Source: Pseudonocardia sp. ICBG1293 (GTDB taxonomy: Bacteria > Actinomycetota > Actinomycetes > Mycobacteriales > Pseudonocardiaceae). Taken from it: a DNA stretch of 64,000 nt. The position numbers were made by a program, and so were the translations under genes. Shown here in pieces: positions 54,028 to 62,694 of this stretch. Numbering within the stretch: the first letter of the stretch is position 1; the number at the start of each line of letters is the position of its first letter. The stretch spans positions 186,001 through 250,000 of the forward strand of contig NZ_JAHLEL010000007.1 in assembly GCF_020131355.1 (NCBI RefSeq). Reading direction: 5' to 3'. Under the pieces are notes generated by a model. It was not told the DNA's origin, searched no databases, and saw only the letters and a program-made list of their open reading frames with translations.

Positions 54028-55607
54028 CGGGTCCGCTCCTCGCGCAGGGCGCGGCGCAGGATCTTCCCGGTCGCGGTCTTCGGGATCTCCGGGACGACCT
54101 CGACGATCCTCGGATACTTGTAGGCCGCCATCCGCTCCCGCGCCCAGGCGATCAGCTCCTGCGGGGTGGGGGCGTCGGTGGTGCCCGGCCGGAACGCGAC
54201 GACGGCCTTGACCGTCTCCCCGCGACGCTCGTCGGGGACGCCGACCACCGCCGCGCCGACGACGGCGGGATGGGACAGCAGGACGTCCTCCACGTCCCGC
54301 GGCCACACCTTGTAGCCACTGGCGACGATGACGTCCTTCTTCCGGTCGACGACGTAGAACCAGCCCTCGCCGTCGACGAACCCGACGTCCCCGGTGCGCA
54401 ACCATCCGTCGGTGAACGTCGCGGCGGTCTCCTCGGGACGCTCCCAGTAGCCGGGCACGACCCGGCTCCCCCGCACCAGCAGCTCCCCCACCCCGGACTC
54501 GTCGGGGGCGTCGATCCGGGCGGCGCAGTCCGGGACCGGCCTCCCGACCGACAGCGCACCCGAGCGCGGGTCGACCGGGGCACGTCCGCCCACCGGCACC
54601 GCGTGGGTGGGTGAGGTGGTCTCGGTCATCCCGTAGGCGTTGTGCACGTAGAGCCCGGTCGCGGTCTCGAACTCCGCCACCACCGCCGGCGCGATCGGCG
54701 CCCCGCCCGAGGCGACCGCGGTGAACGAGGAGAACAGACCCCGCGGATCCGCATCGGACCGGCACAACGCCATCAGCGCGGTGATCGCCGCGACCGTGAA
54801 CGACGGCCGGGTCGCCCGCACCACCTCGGCGACCACGGCGGGGTCGAACCGGTGGGCCAGCACCAGCGGCACACCGGACACCAGCGCCGCGGCGATGTGC
54901 CCCGACAGCCCCGTGACGTGGAACAACGGCGCGATGCCCAGCACCGCGCCGGGGGCGGCGATGCCGTACCAGTCGCGGTAGGCGAGCCCACCGGCCAGCA
55001 CGTTGGCGTGGGTGTTGCACGCCCCCTTCGGTGTCCCCGTGGTCCCCGAGGTGTAGGTCAGCACCGCGACGTCGTCGGGCCGCGGCGCGTGTGGCGGCGG
55101 CACCTCGCCGTCGTGTGCGGCGAGCACCGCGGCGAGATCGCGCGTGCCGTCCGGGACCGACCGGACATGGCCGTCCGGCCGCGACGACGGGGCGTCGTCG
55201 AAGGGGTCGGTCGTGACCACCCCGGTCACCGTCGAGCCCTCCACCGCCGCGGCGCCGTGGATGCGGTGCAGCTCGGCCAGCGCCACCAGTACCCGGGCAC
55301 CCGAGTCGTCCAGGATCAGCCGGACCTCGCGGGCGGTCAGCATCGGGTTCACCGCCACCGCGGTCGCGCCCGCCTTCCACACCGCGAGCAGCGTGACCAC
55401 GTACTGCGGGTCGTTCTGCAGGTAGAGCGCGACCCGGTCGCCCGGACGCAGCCCGTCGGCGAGCAGCGCGGCGGCGAACGCGTCGGAGCGGCGGTCCACC
55501 TCGGCGGCGGACAGGTCACGCCCGGGGCAGCGCAGCACCGGGTCGCCGGGGGTGTCGGCCGCCGTCCGGCGGAACGCCTCGAGCACCGACGTGGGGCGTG
55601 CGGTCAC
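54024..55607 (-). CDS. Acyl-CoA ligase (class I adenylate-forming)
   Basis: 527 aa. AMP-binding core YTSGTTGTPKGA, NAYGMTETT, C-terminal GWLRTGDVG, DRKKDVIVASGYKVWP and the catalytic Lys in PKTATGKILRR. GTG start with GGAGG upstream. It activates a carboxylic acid to its CoA thioester, the usual entry to beta-oxidation of ring-cleaved products. Operon with flavin reductase; divergent from the LuxR regulator. Confidence 0.92.
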   Translation of the reverse strand: MTARPTSVLEAFRRTAADTPGDPVLRCPGRDLSAAEVDRRSDAFAAALLADGLRPGDRVALYLQNDPQYVVTLLAVWKAGATAVAVNPMLTAREVRLILDDSGARVLVALAELHRIHGAAAVEGSTVTGVVTTDPFDDAPSSRPDGHVRSVPDGTRDLAAVLAAHDGEVPPPHAPRPDDVAVLTYTSGTTGTPKGACNTHANVLAGGLAYRDWYGIAAPGAVLGIAPLFHVTGLSGHIAAALVSGVPLVLAHRFDPAVVAEVVRATRPSFTVAAITALMALCRSDADPRGLFSSFTAVASGGAPIAPAVVAEFETATGLYVHNAYGMTETTSPTHAVPVGGRAPVDPRSGALSVGRPVPDCAARIDAPDESGVGELLVRGSRVVPGYWERPEETAATFTDGWLRTGDVGFVDGEGWFYVVDRKKDVIVASGYKVWPRDVEDVLLSHPAVVGAAVVGVPDERRGETVKAVVAFRPGTTDAPTPQELIAWARERMAAYKYPRIVEVVPEIPKTATGKILRRALREERTR

Positions 55608-55710
55608 ACGGTCCTCCTGGGTGGATCGGTCTGTTCGGTACGTGGGCCCGCCGGGTCGAGCGGGCTATGATCGGCCCCACACGGAGTGGTGTGCGGGGAG
55701 GTGCGACGAG

Positions 55711-56448
55711 ATGCGTGCCGTGGCGGCGTCGACGTTGTCCGCCGGCCAGCTGGGTCAGGTCTTCGCCGTGCTGGAGCGGGTGGACCGTGCGCACGACGTG
55801 GCCGGTTTCGCCGATGCCACGCTGGAGGCGCTGGGATCGGTCCTCGGCTTCCGCAACACCACGTTCTTCGTCGGCTCCACCTACGGCGGGCTGTTCCGGG
55901 ACCCGGACCCGCTGCTCAACGGCCACCAGCGCACGTTGATCCGCGAGTACCGGGACCGCTGGGAACGCCACGACGTGTTCGCCCGCCCGCGGGAGGCCGC
56001 CGTCCTGCACCGCACGCACGCCACAGCGGTCGACGCCAGCGAACCGGTCGGTGCCGCCGACCGGGCCTACGTCGACTGGCTCGCCCACCACGGCCTGGGG
56101 AACATGGCCGCTGTGCGGGTCGGGCCGGGTGGCCGCGAGGCCCTGTTCGGCATCTTCGGCCCGCCCGGGACCGTGGGTCCGCAGGAGCTCGCGGTGCTGC
56201 GGCTACTGGGCCGCCAGCTCGACGCCGTGGCCCGGCACCTGCCGGACCGGGTGCCGTCGGCCGCGACGCCGCTGCCGCCGCGGCTCGCCCAGACCGCGGA
56301 CCTGGTGCGGCGCGGCATGACCAACGCGATGATCGCCCGGACGATGGAGCTGTCCGAGGACACCGTGAAGAAGTACGTCAGCCGGCTGCTGGAGCGGACC
56401 GGCGCGCAGAGCAGGACCGAGCTGGCCCTGCTGCTGCGCGACGGCTGA
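55711..56448 (+). CDS. LuxR-family transcriptional regulator
   Basis: 245 aa, ATG with GGGGAGG upstream. N-terminal GAF/autoinducer-like domain (GFADATLEALGSVLGFRNTTFF) and C-terminal LuxR HTH (LVRRGMTNAMIARTMELSEDT then VKKYVSRLLERTG). It lies between the acyl-CoA ligase operon and the LLM operon, so it is the best candidate for the protein that reads the 18-bp motif at 58.1-58.5 kb. Confidence 0.88.
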   Translation: MRAVAASTLSAGQLGQVFAVLERVDRAHDVAGFADATLEALGSVLGFRNTTFFVGSTYGGLFRDPDPLLNGHQRTLIREYRDRWERHDVFARPREAAVLHRTHATAVDASEPVGAADRAYVDWLAHHGLGNMAAVRVGPGGREALFGIFGPPGTVGPQELAVLRLLGRQLDAVARHLPDRVPSAATPLPPRLAQTADLVRRGMTNAMIARTMELSEDTVKKYVSRLLERTGAQSRTELALLLRDG

Positions 56449-56459
56449 CCGCTCCCGTC

Positions 56460-56828
56460 TCAGCCCAGCGCCGCGAACAGCGGGGCGAGCTGCGCGGTGT
56501 CGACGTACTCCTCGATCCGGGTGACGCGGCCGTCGTCGCCGGTGTGCACGACGAGCACCGCGGGCGCCCGGAACACCCCGCCGTCGGGCAGGGTCCCGCG
56601 CAGCGTGTACTGCGCGACCGACACCGCTCCCGCGTCGTGGGTCCGGACCTCGGCCATGCCGAAGTCGGGTACGACCCGTCGGATGGCACGGACCGACTCG
56701 ACGGTGTCCGGCACCGTCGGCGCCTCCACCCCGTCGAACGAGTGCCAGGTGACGGCGCCGGGGGCGAACAGGCCCTCCCCCGGGTCGAGGGTCGTCAGCG
56801 CGTCGACGACGCGGGCGGCCGCCGTCAC
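56460..56828 (-). CDS. SnoaL/NTF2-like protein
   Basis: 122 aa. Alpha-plus-beta barrel pattern: ARVVDALTTLDPGEGLFAPG, AVTWHSFDGVEA, TVESVRAIRRVVPDFGMAEVR, VFRAPAVLVVHTGDDGRVTRIE and EYVDTAQLAPLFAAL. The family includes cyclases, isomerases and limonene-epoxide hydrolase-like enzymes, and the last would suit a terpene-type pathway with the LLM monooxygenase. GTG start overlaps the LLM stop (GTGA). Confidence 0.82.
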   Translation of the reverse strand: MTAAARVVDALTTLDPGEGLFAPGAVTWHSFDGVEAPTVPDTVESVRAIRRVVPDFGMAEVRTHDAGAVSVAQYTLRGTLPDGGVFRAPAVLVVHTGDDGRVTRIEEYVDTAQLAPLFAALG

Positions 56829-57985
56829 CGGGTGCGCTCCTGCTCGTACTTCTCCGTCATGTGGGCGACGGCGTCGAGCTGTGCCTTCGAGTGGCCGTCG
56901 CGCACCTCGGACGCGAGGCGGGCCGCGTCCACCGTCGGCCGGGCCTGGCCCTGGAAGTGCGGGGCGACCTCGCGGGCGAACAGCTCGAAGGAGCGCTTCG
57001 TCGCCGTCGGGTCGGCCCAGTCGTGCCCCATGAGCAGCAGGCTGCCGAAGCCGCCCGCCTGGTCGACGAGGCGCTGCACCTGTGCACGGGCCTGGTCCGG
57101 GGTACCGATGACGCCGATACCCGCCTCGTTGATGAACTGGATCATCTCCTTGACGTTGTCGCCGGAGACGGCCATCTGCGGGAAGGCCGCGACCTTCTGG
57201 AAGTAGCCGAACCAGTGCTCGATGCCGTACTCGACCTCGCGGTAGGCCTCGTCCTCGGTCTCGGCGAGGTGGAACGGGCTGACCAGCCGCCAGCCGGAGC
57301 GGTCGACCTCGGTGCCGGCTGCGGCGGCCCGCTCCTCCATCACGCTCCAGTGGTGGGCGAGGGCGTCGAAGCCGTCCGCGGACAGCGTCGCGCCGATGCT
57401 GAGCAGGCCCAGGCCGTGCGTCCCGGCGAGGCGGGCGCCGGTCGGCGAGGCGACCGCGGCGACCGCGACGTCGAACAGCGGGTCGGAGTAGGGGGCCAGC
57501 TGCAACCGGGCGTCGAACAGCGAGTGGGTGGGGGTCTCGGCCGTGACGCTCTCCCCGCGCAGCAGGCGGAGGATGATGTCGAGGTTCGTGCCGAGCAGCT
57601 CCCGGGTCTGGGTCGGGTTCAGCCCGATCATCGCCGAGTCGGTCGGCAGCGAGCCGGGCCCGACGCCGAGCATGGCCCGGCCGCGGGTCATGTGGTCGAG
57701 CTGCACCATGCGGTCGGCCACCCACAGCGGGTTGTGGTACGCGATCGAGGTGACACCGGTGCCCAGCTTGATCTGCCGGGTCCGCTGCGCGGCCGCGGCG
57801 ATCATCAGCTCCGGGGACGCGTAGATCTCGCTGCCCGCGGAGTGGTGCTCGCCGAACCACGCCTCGTCGTAGCCGAGCCGGTCCAGGTGCTCGATCAGCT
57901 CGAGATCCTGTTCGAACAGCAGGGTCGGGTTGAGACCGGGGGCGTGCACGGGCGCGAGGAAGATGCCGAAATTCAGCCTGGCCAT
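56825..57985 (-). CDS. LLM-class flavin-dependent monooxygenase (limonene monooxygenase-like)
   Basis: 386 aa luciferase-fold oxygenase. MARLNFGIFLAPVHAPGLNP, YDEAWFGEHHSAGSEIYASP, KLGTGVTSIAYHNPLWVADR, RGRAMLGVGPGSLPTDSAMIG and LAGTHGLGLLSIGATLSADG resemble LimB-type monooxygenases. It needs reduced flavin from a partner reductase (53.5 kb). The ATG has GAGAGG upstream. A dyad built from two copies of the 18-bp motif lies about 90 bp upstream. Confidence 0.9.
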   Translation of the reverse strand: MARLNFGIFLAPVHAPGLNPTLLFEQDLELIEHLDRLGYDEAWFGEHHSAGSEIYASPELMIAAAAQRTRQIKLGTGVTSIAYHNPLWVADRMVQLDHMTRGRAMLGVGPGSLPTDSAMIGLNPTQTRELLGTNLDIILRLLRGESVTAETPTHSLFDARLQLAPYSDPLFDVAVAAVASPTGARLAGTHGLGLLSIGATLSADGFDALAHHWSVMEERAAAAGTEVDRSGWRLVSPFHLAETEDEAYREVEYGIEHWFGYFQKVAAFPQMAVSGDNVKEMIQFINEAGIGVIGTPDQARAQVQRLVDQAGGFGSLLLMGHDWADPTATKRSFELFAREVAPHFQGQARPTVDAARLASEVRDGHSKAQLDAVAHMTEKYEQERTR

Positions 57986-58077
57986 CACAGGGACCTCTCG
58001 TCGGCGGCGCGCCGTCGCGCCGCACCTCGGTGACGTCGTCAGGAGCCCACCGTGCTCCGGGCGGCGGTCGCCGTGCG

Positions 58078-58119
58078 AGTGCACAAAAGAGGACGCCGGG
58101 ACGTCCTCCTCCGTGCACT
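58078..58119. promoter_or_regulatory. Inverted pair of an 18-bp operator motif
   Basis: CGTCCTCCTCCGTGCACT (58102-58119, plus) and CGTCCTCTTTTGTGCACT (58078-58095, minus) form a divergent dyad (GAGTGCAC...GTGCACTC outside, GAGGACG...CGTCCTC inside) between the LLM operon and the 58155 gene. Confidence 0.75.
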
Positions 58120-58141
58120 CCCCACGCGGGCCGGGGCGGGC

Positions 58142-58147
58142 TAGCGT
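58142..58147 (+). promoter_or_regulatory. -10 element TAGCGT, leaderless promoter
   Basis: TAGCGT, 7 nt spacer, ATG at 58155. It sits 22 nt downstream of the plus-strand operator motif. Confidence 0.5.
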
Positions 58148-58154
58148 CGCGCGC

Positions 58155-58460
58155 ATGTACTTCCGGATAACCCCCGGCGACGTCGAGCTCGTCGACCCGG
58201 CCGACGTCCGCGCCTTCCACGTGGTCGCCCCGGTGGACCTGGGCGAGGACGAGCTCACCGACACCGTGCGCCGCACCGGTCTCGGCGAGGTCGACGACGG
58301 GCACGTCCTCGTACGGGTCGACGCGGTCCGCAGGCTGGCCGCCGGGCGGGTGGGCCCAGGCTGGGAGGACGACCTCGCCGGCATGCTCGGCTACGCCCGG
58401 AGCAAGGGCTGGCTCTCCGACGACGGCCGGACGGTGCGCGCGCACGTCGAGCGCGCCTGA
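58155..58460 (+). CDS. Small hypothetical protein
   Basis: 101 aa. MYFRITPGDVELVDPADVRAF, HVVAPVDLGEDELTDTVRRTG, VLVRVDAVRRLAAGRVGPGW and MLGYARSKGWLSDDGRTVRA. It is soluble, mixed alpha/beta, and without recognisable catalytic motif. Because it shares its promoter motif with the LLM operon and the SDR gene, it is probably part of the same catabolic regulon. I do not recognise a named family. Confidence 0.75.
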   Translation: MYFRITPGDVELVDPADVRAFHVVAPVDLGEDELTDTVRRTGLGEVDDGHVLVRVDAVRRLAAGRVGPGWEDDLAGMLGYARSKGWLSDDGRTVRAHVERA

Positions 58461-58464
58461 GGCA

Positions 58465-58482
58465 CGTCCTCCTTCGTGCACT
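58465..58482 (+). promoter_or_regulatory. Third copy of the 18-bp operator motif
   Basis: CGTCCTCCTTCGTGCACT, 17 of 18 bases identical to the plus copy at 58102, placed 23 nt before TAGCGG and 37 nt before the SDR ATG, the same geometry as at the 58155 gene. Confidence 0.75.
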
Positions 58483-58505
58483 GTCCCCCGGCACGCCGGC
58501 GGTCC

Positions 58506-58511
58506 TAGCGG
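58506..58511 (+). promoter_or_regulatory. -10-like element TAGCGG, leaderless SDR promoter
   Basis: TAGCGG, 7 nt spacer, ATG at 58519; aligned with TAGCGT of the neighbouring gene. Confidence 0.45.
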
Positions 58512-58518
58512 CGGCGAC

Positions 58519-59292
58519 ATGACGGACTTCTCGGGCACCGTCGCCCTGGTCACCGGGGCGGCATCGGGCATCGGCGCGGCGATCACCGCCCGTCTCCACG
58601 CGGCGGGGGCGAGCGTCCTGCTCGCCGACCTCGACGCCGATCGGCTCGCCGCGGGCCCCTCCGGCGAGCGGCTGCGCACCGCGGTCACCGACGTGACCCG
58701 GGCGGGCGACGTCGAGGCCGCGTGCGCCACCGCCGTCGAGGCGTTCGGCGGGCTGGACCTGGTGTTCAACGTCGCCGGGGCGGCGCGGCTGGGCACCGTG
58801 CTCGACGGCGGCGAGGACGACTGGCGGTCCACCGTCGACCTCGTCCTCGGCGGCACCTACCTCGGCATCCGGTACGGCGGCCGGGCGATCCGCGAGACCG
58901 GCCGCGGCGGCGCGATCGTGAACATCTCCTCCTTGAACGCGCACGTCCCGCTCTACGGCGGTAGCTCCTACGCGGCGGCCAAGGCCGGTGTGGAGATGCT
59001 GACGAAGAACGCGGCGCTGGAGCTGGCCCGGCACGGGATCCGGGTCAACGCGGTGCTGCCCGGCCTGGTCCGTACCCCGCTGACCACCGGCTGGTTCGAC
59101 GGAGGCCCGATCGAACGGGACTTCACCGCACGGATCCTGGCGGGCCGCCCGGCCGAACCGGACGAGCTGGCCGGGCCCGCGGTGTTCCTGGCGGGTCCGG
59201 ACGCGTCGTACGTCAACGGGACGAGCCTGGTCGTCGACGGCGGATGGGAGATCACCAACTACCCCGACATCTCGGCGGCCGTCGGGGCGTAG
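58519..59292 (+). CDS. SDR-family oxidoreductase
   Basis: 257 aa classical SDR. TGAASGIGAA (NAD(P) binding), NVAGAA, active-site Ser in IVNISSLNAH, YAAAKAGVEMLTKNAALELA (Tyr/Lys), VLPGLVRTPLTTGW and the C-terminal SYVNGTSLVVDGGW. It is expected to oxidise a hydroxylated intermediate (for example a carveol-like alcohol if the substrate is a monoterpene; inference). It carries the shared operator. Confidence 0.92.
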   Translation: MTDFSGTVALVTGAASGIGAAITARLHAAGASVLLADLDADRLAAGPSGERLRTAVTDVTRAGDVEAACATAVEAFGGLDLVFNVAGAARLGTVLDGGEDDWRSTVDLVLGGTYLGIRYGGRAIRETGRGGAIVNISSLNAHVPLYGGSSYAAAKAGVEMLTKNAALELARHGIRVNAVLPGLVRTPLTTGWFDGGPIERDFTARILAGRPAEPDELAGPAVFLAGPDASYVNGTSLVVDGGWEITNYPDISAAVGA

Positions 59293-59315
59293 GCCATGGC
59301 GGGCGCGGGCCGTCG

Positions 59316-61091
59316 CTACCGCTGCGGCAGGGCCACCGAGGACGGGGTGTCCGGCCCGGACAGCACCTCGATCCGGGCACCGTCGGCACCGGGGACGGGG
59401 CCGGTGGCCCGGGGGTCGTGGCCGGTCACCGTGACCTGGACCCGGTGCCCCGCCGGCACCCGGTAGGCGGTCGGGAGCATCGCGAAGTGCAGCCGCACGG
59501 CCTCCCCCGGCTCCACCGGGGCGGCGTCGGCGGCGTACGCGCGGTGCCACGGGACGCCCTCGGGCAGGGTGTACGCGGGCGGGTGCTCGGCGCGCAGGGA
59601 GATCCGCTGCCGGCCCTCGGTGATCACGGTCGTGCGACCGTCCGGCGCGACCTCCTCGAGGTAGGCGAACACGTCGCCGTCGGCCCGGTCGGTGCGCACC
59701 GTCAGGTCGGCGACCGGGGCGCCGGTCAGCACGGTGTCGCGGTCCAGGACCGGTCCGGTCCAGCTCGTCCCGCTCCCGGGGACGTGGCAGGGCTGGACGG
59801 TCGCCCCGGAGCCGGGATCGGTGGGGCACTCGGCGCCGGTGTCGACCGTGACGCCCCGGGCGCCGGGGGCGGCGGAGCCGAGGACACCGTCACCGCCGAG
59901 GGCGGCGGGCCGTGCGGCGATCCCGGCGGGCGGCCAGCTCGGCGCGGACTCCCACTCCAGACCCGTCGCGTCGGCGGTGTCCGACGACGGGGTGGCCCAG
60001 TGCACCGGTGGCTCGTCGGCGATGCCGGTGTCGATGCCCTTGAGGTGCTGGTCGAAGAACCGGTGGGCCTCCTCCACCAGCGCGAACCCGGCGTTCTCGC
60101 AGTGCTTCCAGGGGCCGATCAGCAACCGGGACCCGGGCACGTTCAGCAGCGCGGCGACGCCCTGGCCGCGCAGCTCGTCGCGCCACCCGCCGATGACGTA
60201 GACCGGTACCCCCGTGGAGCGGATCTCGTCGGCGTAGGTGCCGACGCTGCCCTCGGACCAGAAGCGCGACTGCGTGGCCGCGGTCCGGCTGTCCCGGTAC
60301 GGCATGCCGCGCCACATGTCGGCGAGCGGTACGGCCTTCTGGTGCTCGATCGCCGCCTCGCGCAGCAGCACCTTGTCCTCGTCACCGTCGATCGGCGCGT
60401 TCGCCAGGTCCTGCTCGACGGTGCGCGACGGGCCGAAGCCCCACTGCGCGGAGATGCCACCGGCCCGCCAGGCGTCGTACTTGTCCCAGGAGAAGCACCC
60501 CGCGAGCACCGCCCGCAGGTGCGGCGGGCGCACGGTCAGGGCGTGCATCGCGGCGTCTCCGGTGTTGGAGCAGCCGTAGACCCCGACGTTGCCGTCCGAC
60601 CAGGGCTGCGCCGCCAGCCACTCGGTGATCTCGTAGGCGTCGCCGGCCTCCAGCCGGTCGTTGTAGCCGCGGCGTACCCCGAAGGACTGGCCGTTGCCGC
60701 GCCGGGCGACCTGGGCGACGACGTAGCCGTGCCCGGTGAGCGAGGGCATCGTCTGGATCCCGCCCGTCGCGGGGCCGGCACCGTCCTCCGGCTTGCGCTC
60801 GGTGGACAGGCTGTGCTGCCACAGCACCGGGAACGGCCCCGGCGCCGGTCGGCCGTCCACCGCGGGCCGGTCGAGCCGGACGGCGAGCCGGGTGCCGTCG
60901 CGCATCGGCAGCAGGAAGGACTCGCTGACCTGCTCGGTGAAGCCGGGTTCCGGACGGTACGAGCCGAGCGAGGAGGCCGTGGCGTCCCCGTCCGCCCGCG
61001 GGACGACGAGCACCGCGAGGGCGACGGCGGCCGCCAGGCCGAGGGCGACGAGTGCGGACACGAGCAGGGTGCGGCGGGATCGTCCGGGCAT
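59316..61091 (-). CDS. CocE/NonD-type (X-Pro dipeptidyl-peptidase-like) hydrolase, membrane-anchored or secreted
   Basis: 591 aa. N-terminal signal or anchor (residues 8-30, LLVSALVALGLAAAVALAVL). Alpha/beta-hydrolase part: MRDGTRLAVRLDRPA, GYVVAQVARRGNGQS, nucleophile elbow GVYGCSNTG, GGWRDEL and LLIGPWKHCEN with the catalytic His; the C-terminal jelly-roll domain (VTGHDPRAT) is typical of the S15/CocE group. ATG at 61091 with GGAGG upstream. It could cleave an exported ester or peptide handled by the neighbouring MFS exporter. Confidence 0.88.
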   Translation of the reverse strand: MPGRSRRTLLVSALVALGLAAAVALAVLVVPRADGDATASSLGSYRPEPGFTEQVSESFLLPMRDGTRLAVRLDRPAVDGRPAPGPFPVLWQHSLSTERKPEDGAGPATGGIQTMPSLTGHGYVVAQVARRGNGQSFGVRRGYNDRLEAGDAYEITEWLAAQPWSDGNVGVYGCSNTGDAAMHALTVRPPHLRAVLAGCFSWDKYDAWRAGGISAQWGFGPSRTVEQDLANAPIDGDEDKVLLREAAIEHQKAVPLADMWRGMPYRDSRTAATQSRFWSEGSVGTYADEIRSTGVPVYVIGGWRDELRGQGVAALLNVPGSRLLIGPWKHCENAGFALVEEAHRFFDQHLKGIDTGIADEPPVHWATPSSDTADATGLEWESAPSWPPAGIAARPAALGGDGVLGSAAPGARGVTVDTGAECPTDPGSGATVQPCHVPGSGTSWTGPVLDRDTVLTGAPVADLTVRTDRADGDVFAYLEEVAPDGRTTVITEGRQRISLRAEHPPAYTLPEGVPWHRAYAADAAPVEPGEAVRLHFAMLPTAYRVPAGHRVQVTVTGHDPRATGPVPGADGARIEVLSGPDTPSSVALPQR

Positions 61092-61155
61092 GGTGGGGCC
61101 TCCGTGCAGCGGTCGGTGGTGCAACGGGTGGTGGGTGCGGCGCACGCGGTGCGGC

Positions 61156-62694
61156 TCAGGGGGCGGGCGCGGCCTCGCCGAGCGGGGTCTCGCGGATCCC
61201 GGCCACGGCGACCAGGGCGAGCACCGCGACCGGCAGGGTCGCCAGCACGGCCAGCTGGAGCCCGTGGGTGTAGGACGCCCGGACGGCGTCGGCCAGCGGC
61301 GCGGGGAGGGCGGCGACCTCGGCGGGCGTACCGAGCAGCCGGCGGACGCCGTCGTCCCCGGCGGGCAGGCCCGCGGCGGCGAGTGCGCCGGGCAGGTCGC
61401 TGCGCAGCCGCGCGGTCAGCACCGCACCGAACGCGGCGACGCCGACGGCGCCGCCGAGGGTGCGCGCGAACGTGGCCGAGGACCCGGCGACCCCCACGTC
61501 ACCGGGTCCCACGGCGTCCTGTGCGGCCAGCACCAGCACCTGTTGGGTCAGACCGGTCCCGGCGCCGAGCAGCGCCATCCCGGCGGCCACCTGCCAGGCG
61601 GGGGTCGCCGGGGTCAGCGGCGCGAGCACGGCCAGCCCCACGACGAGCAGCGCGCAGCCCGCCGTGGGGTAGCGCTTCCAGCGGCCGCTGCGCACGACCA
61701 GCCGCCCGACCACGGCCGAGGCGACGATCATGGTCCCCACCTGGGGCAGCATCAGCAGACCGGCGGTCATGGCGTCGTGGCCGTGGACGACCTGCAGGAA
61801 CTGGGGCAGGTAGATGATCCCGCCGAACATGACCGTGCCGACCAGCAGGCTGGCGGCGCAGGAGATGGTGAAGGTGCGGCTGCCGAACAGCCGCGGCGGC
61901 AGGACCGGGTCGGCGGCACGGCGCTCGCGCAGCACCGCGAGCGCACCGGCCGCCCCGACCGCGAGGCCGAGCACCACGGTCGGCGGGGACATCCACGGCC
62001 AGGCCACCCCGCCTGCCGACAGGAGCAGCACGAGGCCGCCCGCGGCCACGGCCAGCAGGGCCGCCCCCAGGTGGTCCAGCGGCGCGGTCCGGCGGGCCGG
62101 GCGGCGGTCCGGGGCGAGCCGGACGAGCGCGGCGGCGGCGATCGTCACCGGCACGACACCGAGGAAGCACCACCGCCAGCCCGGCCCGCCCGGGCCGACC
62201 AGCAACCCGCCGAGCAGCGGCCCGGCGACCGACGCCGTGCCGAAGGACAGCCCGAACCAGCCGGTGTAGCGACCCCGCTCGCGTGCCGGCACCAGCACCG
62301 CGACGAGTGCGTTCGCGCAGGCCAGGATGCCACCGGAGGCCGCGCCCTGGACGGCGCGACCGGCGATCAGCCACCCCATCGACGGGGCGAGCCCGGCCGC
62401 CAGCGACGCGACGACGAACAGCGCGATCGCCGCCAGCAGCACCGGCCGCGGGCCGCGCCGGTCCGCGAGCTTGCCCCACACCGGCGTCGCCGCGGCCATC
62501 GTGAGCAGAGCGGCCGCGGCGACCCAGGCGGCACGGTCCTGCCCGCCCAGCTCACCGGCGATCGTGGGCAGCGCGATCCCGATGATCGTGTTCGTCAGCG
62601 AGCCGGTGAACAGCGCGACCAGGGCGCCGGCGAGCACCGCGGGGGTGGACGGCCGGGGGACGCCCACGGCGGCGGGGGCCGGCGCCTCAGCCAT
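61156..62694 (-). CDS. MFS transporter, DHA2 (14-TM) drug exporter type
   Basis: 512 aa with about 14 hydrophobic segments. Motif A GKLADRRGPRPVL, motif C-like GPLLGGLLVGPGG, and N-terminal LFTGSLTNTIIGIALPTIAGEL are DHA2 features. Proton-driven efflux of a hydrophobic compound is likely. The ATG overlaps the preceding dehydratase-like stop by 8 nt, so it belongs to that operon; the CocE hydrolase follows after 64 bp. Confidence 0.92.
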   Translation of the reverse strand: MAEAPAPAAVGVPRPSTPAVLAGALVALFTGSLTNTIIGIALPTIAGELGGQDRAAWVAAAALLTMAAATPVWGKLADRRGPRPVLLAAIALFVVASLAAGLAPSMGWLIAGRAVQGAASGGILACANALVAVLVPARERGRYTGWFGLSFGTASVAGPLLGGLLVGPGGPGWRWCFLGVVPVTIAAAALVRLAPDRRPARRTAPLDHLGAALLAVAAGGLVLLLSAGGVAWPWMSPPTVVLGLAVGAAGALAVLRERRAADPVLPPRLFGSRTFTISCAASLLVGTVMFGGIIYLPQFLQVVHGHDAMTAGLLMLPQVGTMIVASAVVGRLVVRSGRWKRYPTAGCALLVVGLAVLAPLTPATPAWQVAAGMALLGAGTGLTQQVLVLAAQDAVGPGDVGVAGSSATFARTLGGAVGVAAFGAVLTARLRSDLPGALAAAGLPAGDDGVRRLLGTPAEVAALPAPLADAVRASYTHGLQLAVLATLPVAVLALVAVAGIRETPLGEAAPAP

